From the NCBI GenBank assembly GCA_014729315.1, contig WJKD01000638.1, forward strand, positions 1-6,914: 6,914 nt of DNA, written 5' to 3'. Position 1 is the stretch's first letter, and every line of letters begins with the position of its first letter. The notes below the pieces were generated by a model. It was not told the DNA's origin. It saw nothing but the letters and a program-made list of their open reading frames with translations, and ran no database searches. The position numbers were made by a program, and so were the translations under genes. Shown here piece after piece: positions 1 to 6,164 of the stretch. This stretch comes from Promethearchaeota archaeon. GTDB lineage: Archaea > Asgardarchaeota > Lokiarchaeia > Sigynarchaeales > SOKP01.

Positions 1-582
1 ATGGAATCGGATGACGAAATCGGGATTGTGGGCAGCAAAATATTGTTAATGCAGCCGTACAATCGCATCTGGTCTGCGGGCGGAAAAATTTCTGGTATAA
101 CCAAACGCACCAGTCAATACGGACAGGGCGTTATTGATAACGGCCAATTCAATCAGCCGCGAGATGTGGATTTTGTATCCGGCTGCTGTATGCTCATCCG
201 GCGGGAGGTGTTTGAACGGATCGGAACCTTTAATGAAGACTTTTTTATGTATTATGAAGATGTGGATTTTTGCGTGCGAGCGAAAGCCGCATCGTACCGG
301 ATTCTGTACTGGCCGGATGCCGTGATCTGGCACAACGCCAGTGCATCGTCAAATCGCAGTTTTCGCGATTACTACAGAATGCGGAATCACCTGTGGTTTG
401 TGCGGAGAAATGATTTGATACGCGGTTTTGGATTATGTACAATTGGATTAATACTGTTCGTCGAGAGATTTGGGCGGATTTTGATGCGGAAGTATGTCAT
501 GAAAGATAATGAGTCGATCAATGCACGACTCAGTGAGTTGGTAAAAGGATTTAACCACGGACTTCGAGAAAAAATCAGATGA
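1..582 (+). CDS. Glycosyltransferase family 2 (rhamnosyltransferase-like), 5' part missing
   Basis: This is the C-terminal two thirds of a GT2 (GT-A fold) enzyme that transfers a sugar from a nucleotide-sugar to a lipid-linked polysaccharide intermediate at the cytoplasmic membrane. The usual N-terminal part, with its NYN, VDN-S and NPDT-type nucleotide-binding motifs, lies off the left edge, so the ATG at base 1 is probably an internal Met and not the start. Visible motifs are SGCCMLIRR at about residues 60-68 and FFMYYEDVDFCVR at 81-93, the acidic ED pair (86-87) being the usual catalytic-base region. WPDAVIWHN (104-112) and YYRMRNHLWFVRR (124-136) follow, the latter typical of rhamnosyltransferase-like GT2 proteins. 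A hydrophobic stretch near 143-157 may bind the membrane. The stop codon overlaps the next start by 4 bases, implying coupled translation. Its G+C is near 50%, unlike the genes downstream. The donor sugar cannot be read from the sequence. Confidence 0.9.
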   Translation: MESDDEIGIVGSKILLMQPYNRIWSAGGKISGITKRTSQYGQGVIDNGQFNQPRDVDFVSGCCMLIRREVFERIGTFNEDFFMYYEDVDFCVRAKAASYRILYWPDAVIWHNASASSNRSFRDYYRMRNHLWFVRRNDLIRGFGLCTIGLILFVERFGRILMRKYVMKDNESINARLSELVKGFNHGLREKIR

Positions 583-1967
583 CACAAAAACATCTCGAAA
601 AATTTCTCTTGTATTTTTTGTTATTTTTGATCGTCGAATCAATCGTTTTGATTTCGTTGATCAATACTGAATTGTTTCTATATAAGTTTTTGATAAATTA
701 TTTGTTCGTGGCGGCTGTTATTCCGTTTATGTTTGAAAAGATTAAAGCAGGAAGAATTGATCTGTTCTCACCGCTAGCTGTATTTACGTTTTTCTATCTG
801 CTGCTGTTCGGATTCAAGGCGATTGATCAGGTTGCATTTAACCGGGAAGCGATTTTAGCAGATGAAATATATCACATTAAAACATTGCTATATGCAATTA
901 TTGGATTGCACTTTTTTCAAATTGGGTATTTCAGTGAAATAGGTAAACTAATTGCTAGAAAAATAAAAAGCTTTCCTGATGGTTGGTCGAATAGAAGAAT
1001 TAAAATTGTGACGTTCTTTTATTCTTCATTTAGTATAATATCATTCTTAGTAATGATATTTTTGTCTGGTGGTTTTTCTTCATATTTTTTAAATATTCAT
1101 CAAAATATGATTAGTGTTGTTAGCGGGTCTGCAATAATTTTTCTGGCTGTATTGGCCATAAAAATTCCTTTTTTGATTTGGCTTTATCAAATATTAAAGA
1201 AGAGAAGATTTTCATTAAAATTTTTCATTTATTTTTTGCTTGTGTGTTTCCTTTTAATCTCTTTAGGAGAAAGAGGACATTTCGTGACATTGATTTTTTC
1301 GATTATTGTAAGTTATCATTATTTAAAAAAGCGAATCAATTTTTTAAAATTGGCTGGACTCGGACTTTTTATGGCTTTATTTTTAGTGATATTTGGTATG
1401 TATCGTGATTTTACAACACAAGATTATAAGATAAAAAAGGCTGGGTTAGATTTAAAATTAGGAGTTACTTCTACTTATCATATTTTCATGAGTAATTTTG
1501 ATCAACTGATCCGAGTCAAGGATGTCATAAAATTTGTTCCAGAAGAACTTGATTATCAAATAGGTGGAACTTTTTTAAACTTGTTTTTAAAGCCAATTCC
1601 ATCACGATTATGGAAAGAAAAACCACAAGGAGCGGGAATTGTTATTTCTAAGGAGATATATCCAAAACATTATCAAGCGAAAGTAAGTGTCGCACCCTCT
1701 TTATTAGGCGAACTCTATTTAAATTTCCATATTATTGGCATTATCGTTGGTATGTTCTTTACCGGCATAGTTGGTCGCGCACTTTATAGTTTTTTATTGA
1801 AAAATATTAATAATAGTAATGGTTTTATAGTATATTTATTTTTACTTAGCAGTATCTATTCTGAATTGAGAGGTGATTTTGCTGTTGTTACTTCATTTTT
1901 AGTATTTAATTTAGTATTACTTGCTATTGCTTTATCATTTATTACTATAACAAAAAAAAATTGTTGA
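579..1967 (+). CDS. Wzy-like O-antigen / oligosaccharide repeat-unit polymerase, multi-pass membrane protein
   Basis: The product is a 462-residue inner-membrane protein with about 11-12 hydrophobic segments, near residues 8-28, 36-52, 64-80, 102-117, 142-162, 183-203, 212-229, 234-250, 257-274, 381-405, 414-428 and 434-457. A large polar loop (about 275-380) carries PIPSRLWKEKP (339-349) and APSLLGELYLNF (372-383). This layout and the loop motifs are typical of oligosaccharide repeat-unit polymerases, which join lipid-linked repeat units in the periplasm. A GER motif at 230-232 and YRDF at 275-278 are further conserved-looking polar points. The ATG overlaps the TGA of the upstream GT2 gene (ATGA), so the start is set by coupling and no strong ribosome site is seen. 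Base composition falls along the gene from about 38% to 15-30% G+C, so it may be a mosaic. Assignment rests on topology and motifs because sequence conservation in this family is low; an O-antigen ligase is the main alternative. Confidence 0.8.
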   Translation: MTQKHLEKFLLYFLLFLIVESIVLISLINTELFLYKFLINYLFVAAVIPFMFEKIKAGRIDLFSPLAVFTFFYLLLFGFKAIDQVAFNREAILADEIYHIKTLLYAIIGLHFFQIGYFSEIGKLIARKIKSFPDGWSNRRIKIVTFFYSSFSIISFLVMIFLSGGFSSYFLNIHQNMISVVSGSAIIFLAVLAIKIPFLIWLYQILKKRRFSLKFFIYFLLVCFLLISLGERGHFVTLIFSIIVSYHYLKKRINFLKLAGLGLFMALFLVIFGMYRDFTTQDYKIKKAGLDLKLGVTSTYHIFMSNFDQLIRVKDVIKFVPEELDYQIGGTFLNLFLKPIPSRLWKEKPQGAGIVISKEIYPKHYQAKVSVAPSLLGELYLNFHIIGIIVGMFFTGIVGRALYSFLLKNINNSNGFIVYLFLLSSIYSELRGDFAVVTSFLVFNLVLLAIALSFITITKKNC

Positions 1968-2088
1968 ATAGTTATTAAAATCAAGGTAATAAAAATTATT
2001 AGTATAATCAGAGTAATGAAATCCATGAAACACTGAGAATTTATTTAATAAGACATACAAAAGAATACTCAAAAATAAATAATTGAAA

Positions 2089-2832
2089 ATGATAATTTCA
2101 TCTATTTATAGCAAAATAAAAAAAACAATTAAAATTGTAAAATGGGAAAAATTTGCTCTAAAATATTTTAATTGTCCTATTTGTGGTTTTTCAATACTCA
2201 TCAGGCTTGATGATAATGATCTGGGTGTCCGATGCCTAACGTGTGGTTCAAGCGTTATTACACTATCCTTAGTTACGGTTTTAAAAAACGTTGTACCAAA
2301 ACTAACTGAAAAAGTAGTTTATGAATTGTCGTCAAATGGTCCTTTGTTTAATTTTTTGAAATATAGTTCAAAATTGTTAGTATTTTCCGAATATTTTGAT
2401 GATGTAAAACCAGGAAATTATAAAAATGGAATTCAGTGCCAAGATGTTCAAGAATTAACATATCCTGATAATAGTTTTGACATTTGTACTTCAACAGAAG
2501 TTTTCGAGCATGTTCCAGACGATCGAAAAGCTTTTAGTGAAATGTTTCGTGTGCTAAAACCTGAGGGCGCTTTGATATTTACTGTGCCATTGAATCAAGA
2601 ATACAAAACCATTGAGAGAGCTGTTATTGAGAATGGTAAAATTCAACATATTCTACCACCAGAATATCATGGTGATAAAATTAGAGGATGGAACAAAGTC
2701 CTCTGTTTCCGAAATTATGGCAAGGACATTTGCCAGAGAATATCAAACCAGGGTTTTACTTTAGTTGAGATTGTTAAACCAGATTTAAATTGGTTTGGGC
2801 TAAGTCACTTTGTGGTTGTGGCACATAAATGA
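2089..2832 (+). CDS. Zinc-ribbon class I SAM-dependent methyltransferase
   Basis: The protein has 247 residues from the ATG at 2089; a TTG at 2083 would add two residues. Neither start has a clear Shine-Dalgarno sequence. The N-terminal part has two CxxC pairs, C29-C32 (CPIC) and C49-C52 (CLTC), forming a likely zinc ribbon. The C-terminal part is a Methyltransf_11-like Rossmann domain. ELSSNG (79-84) stands where the glycine-rich SAM loop is expected, E101 is a candidate ribose-binding acid, and CQDVQELTYPDNSFD (117-131) covers the adenine-binding acidic region. STEVFEHVPD (135-144) and RVLKPEGALIFTVP (154-167) are typical later motifs. The domain probably methylates a sugar or other polysaccharide-linked group, since it lies among glycosyltransferases, but the substrate is inferred only from context. 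Gaps of 121 and 98 bases separate it from its neighbours. Base composition is AT-rich like the rest of the island. Confidence 0.85.
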   Translation: MIISSIYSKIKKTIKIVKWEKFALKYFNCPICGFSILIRLDDNDLGVRCLTCGSSVITLSLVTVLKNVVPKLTEKVVYELSSNGPLFNFLKYSSKLLVFSEYFDDVKPGNYKNGIQCQDVQELTYPDNSFDICTSTEVFEHVPDDRKAFSEMFRVLKPEGALIFTVPLNQEYKTIERAVIENGKIQHILPPEYHGDKIRGWNKVLCFRNYGKDICQRISNQGFTLVEIVKPDLNWFGLSHFVVVAHK

Positions 2833-2930
2833 TAATATTATTTGAATAGAATTGCTTAAATAAGTTTTAGTAAAATATTATTAGTTGATAAAACAGTTTG
2901 TCATACAATTAATATTTAGTGGGAAACTTT

Positions 2931-3848
2931 ATGAAAAAAATATTATGTTTATCAATATTGCAAATATTAATCCTATATAATATTTTTTATGGGCAATGGT
3001 ATGATCCTCAGTCAACACAAGTAACTGTACTTTTAGAAAAAGAAGATAATGGTAAGTTTGTTACTTATGGTACAGGTTTCTTATTATATAATTATGAAAA
3101 ACCTCAAAATCCAATAGTAATTACTTGTGCACATCTCCTTAAAAGGTCTAAAATTTTTGTAAGCATTAATGCTGATTCTACTTTAATAAATGAATTTAAG
3201 CGACAAAAGTTGGCAGCGATAAAACATAAAAGGCTTTGGACATTAGAAGGCAATAAGATAAGATGTCTTGTAAGCCTTAGAGAAAAGCCTAATAGAACAT
3301 ATATAACACATTCAACTTTAGATATTGGGGCATTTCTACTTAGCTTCCCTTTTAATAAAGTCGTTGATGATTCAGGAAATGTCATTCTTAAATTTGTAAA
3401 TACGCTATCAATAGCTAAAAGCGGTATAAGACTGAAGGAAGAGGCAGCACTTGGAGATGAAGTTTATTTCGTTGGTTTCCCATTTGGTATAGGAAGCTTT
3501 GGTCTGGTAGAACCTTTGGTAAGATCAGGTTCAATTGCTTGGTTTTCTGAGGATTATGATATTTTTCTTTTAGATGCTTTTTCATATGGTGGCAATAGTG
3601 GAAGTCCTGTATTTCTTAAAAGGATTATATCAAAACCAAGCCATCTATCTTGGGAAAATGCTTCATTAGTTGGAATGATAACGGGCCATCAAGGAATCAA
3701 AATTGATAATGTTCTGACTCAACCAAAACCTGATGAATTAAAATTTGAGAAAGGATCAATTGAGATGAACTTTGGTTTAGCTATATGCGTCTGGTCTGAT
3801 GATATCTTGAAACTTTCCCAGGAAGCTATGAAATTATCAATAGAGTGA
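2931..3848 (+). CDS. Secreted trypsin-like serine protease (Trypsin_2 type)
   Basis: The 305-residue product begins with a signal peptide: MKK, then a hydrophobic core to about residue 20, with likely cleavage near G21. The mature part has the chymotrypsin-fold triad: H68 in ITCAHLL, D131 in STLDIGAF, and S223 in YGGNSGSPVF. The last motif matches the GNSGxP form of DegP-like and Trypsin_2 proteases. SLVGMITGH (245-253) and MNFGLAICVWSDDIL (279-293) look like the closing strands and helix of the fold. No PDZ domain or membrane anchor is seen. The ATG at 2931 is preferred over the in-frame GTG at 2919 because it places MKK at the front of the signal peptide and leaves a weak GGGA ribosome site a few bases upstream. 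A protease is unexpected in a polysaccharide cluster. It lies between gene-free spacers of 98 and 255 bases and may be an independent insertion. Target unknown; activity is likely since all three residues are present. Confidence 0.85.
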   Translation: MKKILCLSILQILILYNIFYGQWYDPQSTQVTVLLEKEDNGKFVTYGTGFLLYNYEKPQNPIVITCAHLLKRSKIFVSINADSTLINEFKRQKLAAIKHKRLWTLEGNKIRCLVSLREKPNRTYITHSTLDIGAFLLSFPFNKVVDDSGNVILKFVNTLSIAKSGIRLKEEAALGDEVYFVGFPFGIGSFGLVEPLVRSGSIAWFSEDYDIFLLDAFSYGGNSGSPVFLKRIISKPSHLSWENASLVGMITGHQGIKIDNVLTQPKPDELKFEKGSIEMNFGLAICVWSDDILKLSQEAMKLSIE

Positions 3849-4103
3849 CAAAAATGATATTATAATAATCGTTTAACGTTTTCATATCTAGCTTGAATAA
3901 ATTTATTGGTAGTGATTTGATTGAATCTCTTCGTGTCTTTTTCGAAGTTTTAATTTGAAATTACGCGGGTAGCTGAAACAATCAATCTAATGTAACCTAT
4001 AAATATTTTTATGTGAATATAATTAGTTTTACAAAGTTAACTTTTATGATAGAAATTAAAATTTATAAAAAAATACAAATTATTTTTTAATTATATTATC
4101 GTT

Positions 4104-5249
4104 ATGAATATAGGAATAAATCTCCTTCCGATAAGGCGGGAATTAACTGGTGTTGGAGTTTATGCTTACAATATAGTTGAGCAGCTTCTTCAAATAGATA
4201 AGTTCAATAGATATTTCATATTTAATAACAAGGAGAGCGATGACGTTTTTCAATTTAATACAGATAATACCCAGGTTATCACATTCCCAATAAGGGCACA
4301 AAATGTTTTTAAGAGAATATTTTGGGAGCAGTTCATTTTTCCTTTATATTTAAAAAAGTATAAAATTGATGTTCTGTTTTCTCCGTCAACCATTTTGCCT
4401 GTTTTTTCAGGTTGTTATAACATTATTTGTATTCATGATCTAACTCCTTATCATGTTGAAAAGAAATTTACAAAATTACGTTCTTTTTATGTTAAAAAAA
4501 TGATTGCACTATCAGCACGACTTGCTGATAAAGTCTTAACTGTTTCTCAAAATACTAAACGCGAATTGCATGATTTAATAGGTATATCAGAACAAAAGAT
4601 CGCTATCACTTATAACGGAATTAACAAACTTATATTGGATTCCGACAGATCTGGTTGGATTAAATATAAAAAGGAGAAACATATTCCAAATAATTACTTG
4701 CTTTATGTAGGTACGCTTGAACCGGGTAAAAATATTGATGCGCTTATATCTGCATTTGAAATATTAAAAGATACTTATAAGTTACCACATAAGCTAGTGA
4801 TAGCCGGAGGAAAAGGTTGGATGTTTGATTCTATTTTTCAAAAAATTAATAATAAAAATCTAAATGACCAAATTATTTTAACCGGATATGTCCCGAATGA
4901 ATATTTACGCTTATTGTATCAGGATTCTGATCTTTTTATATTCCCCTCGCTTTATGAAGGTTTCGGTATACCAGTACTAGAGGCTATGTATTTTGGAGTT
5001 CCTGTTATTGCATCAAATACTTCGAGTTTACCTGAAGTAGTCGATAATGCGGCGAAATTAGTTGATCCTCTTGATGCTAAAATGATTGCTGACACAGTAA
5101 ACCAGGTTTTATTAGATAGCAAATTAAAATCAACAATGCAGGAGAGAGGTTTTAAACAAGCTGCTAAGTTTTCATGGAAGAATGCTGCTGAAGTAACTTA
5201 TAAAGAATTGCTAAAGTTTGAAAAGAATGAAAAAGCAAATAGTTTATGA
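4104..5249 (+). CDS. Glycosyltransferase family 4 (GT-B, retaining)
   Basis: A complete 381-residue GT4 enzyme, the usual length for the family, expected to act on the cytoplasmic face of the inner membrane and add a sugar to the growing lipid-linked repeat unit. The N-terminal Rossmann domain opens with MNIGINLLPI and the acceptor-side loop TGVGVY (15-20), then IHDLTPYHV (110-118) and a VSQNTKREL segment (147-155). The C-terminal donor domain shows LYVGTLEPGKN (200-210), LVIAGGKGW (231-239), LTGYVPNEYL (259-268) and EGFGIPVLE (285-293), which is the E-x7-E signature with E285 and E293. The family is often annotated as mannosyl- or rhamnosyltransferase, but the sugar cannot be told here. The start is firm because the first residues match the family's N-terminus, yet there is no Shine-Dalgarno sequence in the AT-only leader. 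Its stop overlaps the next gene by 4 bases. Confidence 0.93.
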   Translation: MNIGINLLPIRRELTGVGVYAYNIVEQLLQIDKFNRYFIFNNKESDDVFQFNTDNTQVITFPIRAQNVFKRIFWEQFIFPLYLKKYKIDVLFSPSTILPVFSGCYNIICIHDLTPYHVEKKFTKLRSFYVKKMIALSARLADKVLTVSQNTKRELHDLIGISEQKIAITYNGINKLILDSDRSGWIKYKKEKHIPNNYLLYVGTLEPGKNIDALISAFEILKDTYKLPHKLVIAGGKGWMFDSIFQKINNKNLNDQIILTGYVPNEYLRLLYQDSDLFIFPSLYEGFGIPVLEAMYFGVPVIASNTSSLPEVVDNAAKLVDPLDAKMIADTVNQVLLDSKLKSTMQERGFKQAAKFSWKNAAEVTYKELLKFEKNEKANSL

Positions 5250-6115
5250 AAACATTGGATCTCACAATAGTTATAGTCAATTATAATTCAAATGCTGTTT
5301 TAGAAAATTGTTTAAGTTCAATTGAGAATAATACAAAAGATTTAGCATACGAAATAATTATCGTCGATAATGCATCTAAGGATGCAATTGATTATTTTAA
5401 AAAAAATCATCCCGATATAAATGTTATTAAAAATTCTAAAAATATGGGATTTAGCTACGCGAATAATCAGGGGATAAAAAGTAGTAATGGTAAATATGTG
5501 CTTTTGCTTAATCCGGATACCATAATTATTAATAATGCATTAAAAATTATGGTTGATTATATGAATGAAAATTCGATGGTTGGGATAATTGGCCCTTGGG
5601 TTTATGAAAAAGATGGGAAAACATTACAATTATCCTGTCGTTCTTTTCCTTCATTCAGCACTGCATTTTTTAATAGATATTCATTGTTTAGCAAATTATT
5701 GCCGAGAAATAAATGGACTAAACAATATTTACTAACTGACTGGGATCATTCGCATGTCACTGAAGTGGATTGGGTTTCTGGCTGTTGTATGATGATTCGG
5801 AAAAAAATGCTTGATCAAATAGGCTTGCTTGATACACGTTTTTTTATGTATAATGAAGATGTCGATTTGTGCCTGCGAGCAAATCAGAACAATTGGCATG
5901 TTCACTATTTGCCCGATGCTAAAATTGAACATCATATAGGAATAAGCTCAAGTTCGGTTCAAAATAAGATGGTCATTGAAAGACATAAAAGTATGTGGAA
6001 GTATTATAAAAAGCATTTTAAAAAGAATTATTTGGTTGATATAATCACTTATGCGGCAATTTGGGTGAGAGCTTCGGTTAAAGTTTTCCCCGGTTACCTA
6101 AGACAAATTTTTTGA
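5246..6115 (+). CDS. Glycosyltransferase family 2 (rhamnosyltransferase-like)
   Basis: A complete 289-residue inverting GT-A enzyme that probably adds one sugar of the repeat unit. Motifs in order are IVIVNYNS (8-15), IIIVDNAS (37-44), NMGFSYANNQGI (66-77), LLLNPDT (86-92, the metal/nucleotide acid D91), VDWVSGCCMMIRK (174-186), and FFMYNEDVDLCLR (199-211) with the acidic ED pair at 204-205. LPDAKIEHHIG (222-232) closes the catalytic domain, followed by a basic, partly hydrophobic tail that could contact the membrane. The start overlaps the GT4 stop (ATGA), so the two are translationally coupled and probably act in sequence. It is a paralogue of the truncated GT2 at the left edge of the window, sharing the same motif order. 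Its first half is about 25% G+C and the SGCC/EDVD region rises to about 37%. A 9-base inverted repeat starts at its stop codon. Donor sugar unknown. Confidence 0.93.
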   Translation: MKTLDLTIVIVNYNSNAVLENCLSSIENNTKDLAYEIIIVDNASKDAIDYFKKNHPDINVIKNSKNMGFSYANNQGIKSSNGKYVLLLNPDTIIINNALKIMVDYMNENSMVGIIGPWVYEKDGKTLQLSCRSFPSFSTAFFNRYSLFSKLLPRNKWTKQYLLTDWDHSHVTEVDWVSGCCMMIRKKMLDQIGLLDTRFFMYNEDVDLCLRANQNNWHVHYLPDAKIEHHIGISSSSVQNKMVIERHKSMWKYYKKHFKKNYLVDIITYAAIWVRASVKVFPGYLRQIF

Positions 6116-6138
6116 AAGGTATTTAATTGAATACCTTT
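6115..6138 (+). terminator. Stem-loop after the GT2 stop codon, possible weak terminator
   Basis: AAAGGTATT (6115-6123) and AATACCTTT (6130-6138) form a perfect 9-base-pair stem with a 6-base loop. The first base of the stem is the last base of the GT2 stop codon. Only two pairs are G-C and the following bases (GATCTTATAAATTT) are not a clean T-run, so this could be a weak or leaky terminator or an mRNA-processing hairpin. It could also be a chance or recombination-related inverted repeat. It lies exactly where base composition changes. Confidence 0.4.
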
Positions 6139-6152
6139 GATCTTATAAATTT

Positions 6153-6157
6153 AGGAG
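6153..6157 (+). promoter_or_regulatory. Ribosome binding site of the WecA-type gene
   Basis: AGGAG lies 7 bases before the ATG at 6165 and fixes that start. It is the only strong Shine-Dalgarno sequence in the window; the AT-rich genes upstream have weak ones or none. Confidence 0.8.
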
Positions 6158-6164
6158 CATAATC

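Larger units (their letters stand above)
900..6115. other. AT-rich compositional island within the polysaccharide locus
   Basis: From about base 900 to the GT2 stop, G+C in sampled 60-base blocks is mostly 12-37%, against 53-58% in blocks of the left GT2 and the WecA-type gene. The left limit is approximate because the fall is gradual through the polymerase gene; the right limit is sharp. This is common for horizontally exchanged O-antigen gene sets. No integrase, transposase, direct-repeat border or tRNA is present, which favours exchange by homologous recombination in the flanks over a mobile element. Confidence 0.6.

Noticed and set aside
1178..1408. Second open frame of 76 codons within the polymerase gene
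   Set aside because: It is a shifted-frame shadow of the membrane-protein coding sequence, without a ribosome site or domain.
1952..1960. A9 run near the end of the polymerase gene as a phase-variation tract
   Set aside because: Slippage would alter only the last few residues. Runs of 7-8 A occur throughout the AT-rich genes (for example 2118-2125 and 5399-5406), so no specific switch is indicated.
2003..2008. TATAAT as a -10 promoter element before the methyltransferase
   Set aside because: No -35-like hexamer lies at 16-18 bases upstream, and TATAAT is frequent by chance at this composition.
3104..3385. Minus-strand open frame of 93 codons inside the protease gene
   Set aside because: It is antisense to the region holding the catalytic H and D of the protease and shows no domain or ribosome site of its own.
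3929..3947. CTTCG / CGAAG inverted repeat followed by TTTTAATTT, as a terminator after the protease gene
   Set aside because: The stem is only 5 base pairs with a 9-base loop, and it lies 80 bases past the stop; this is expected by chance in AT-rich DNA.
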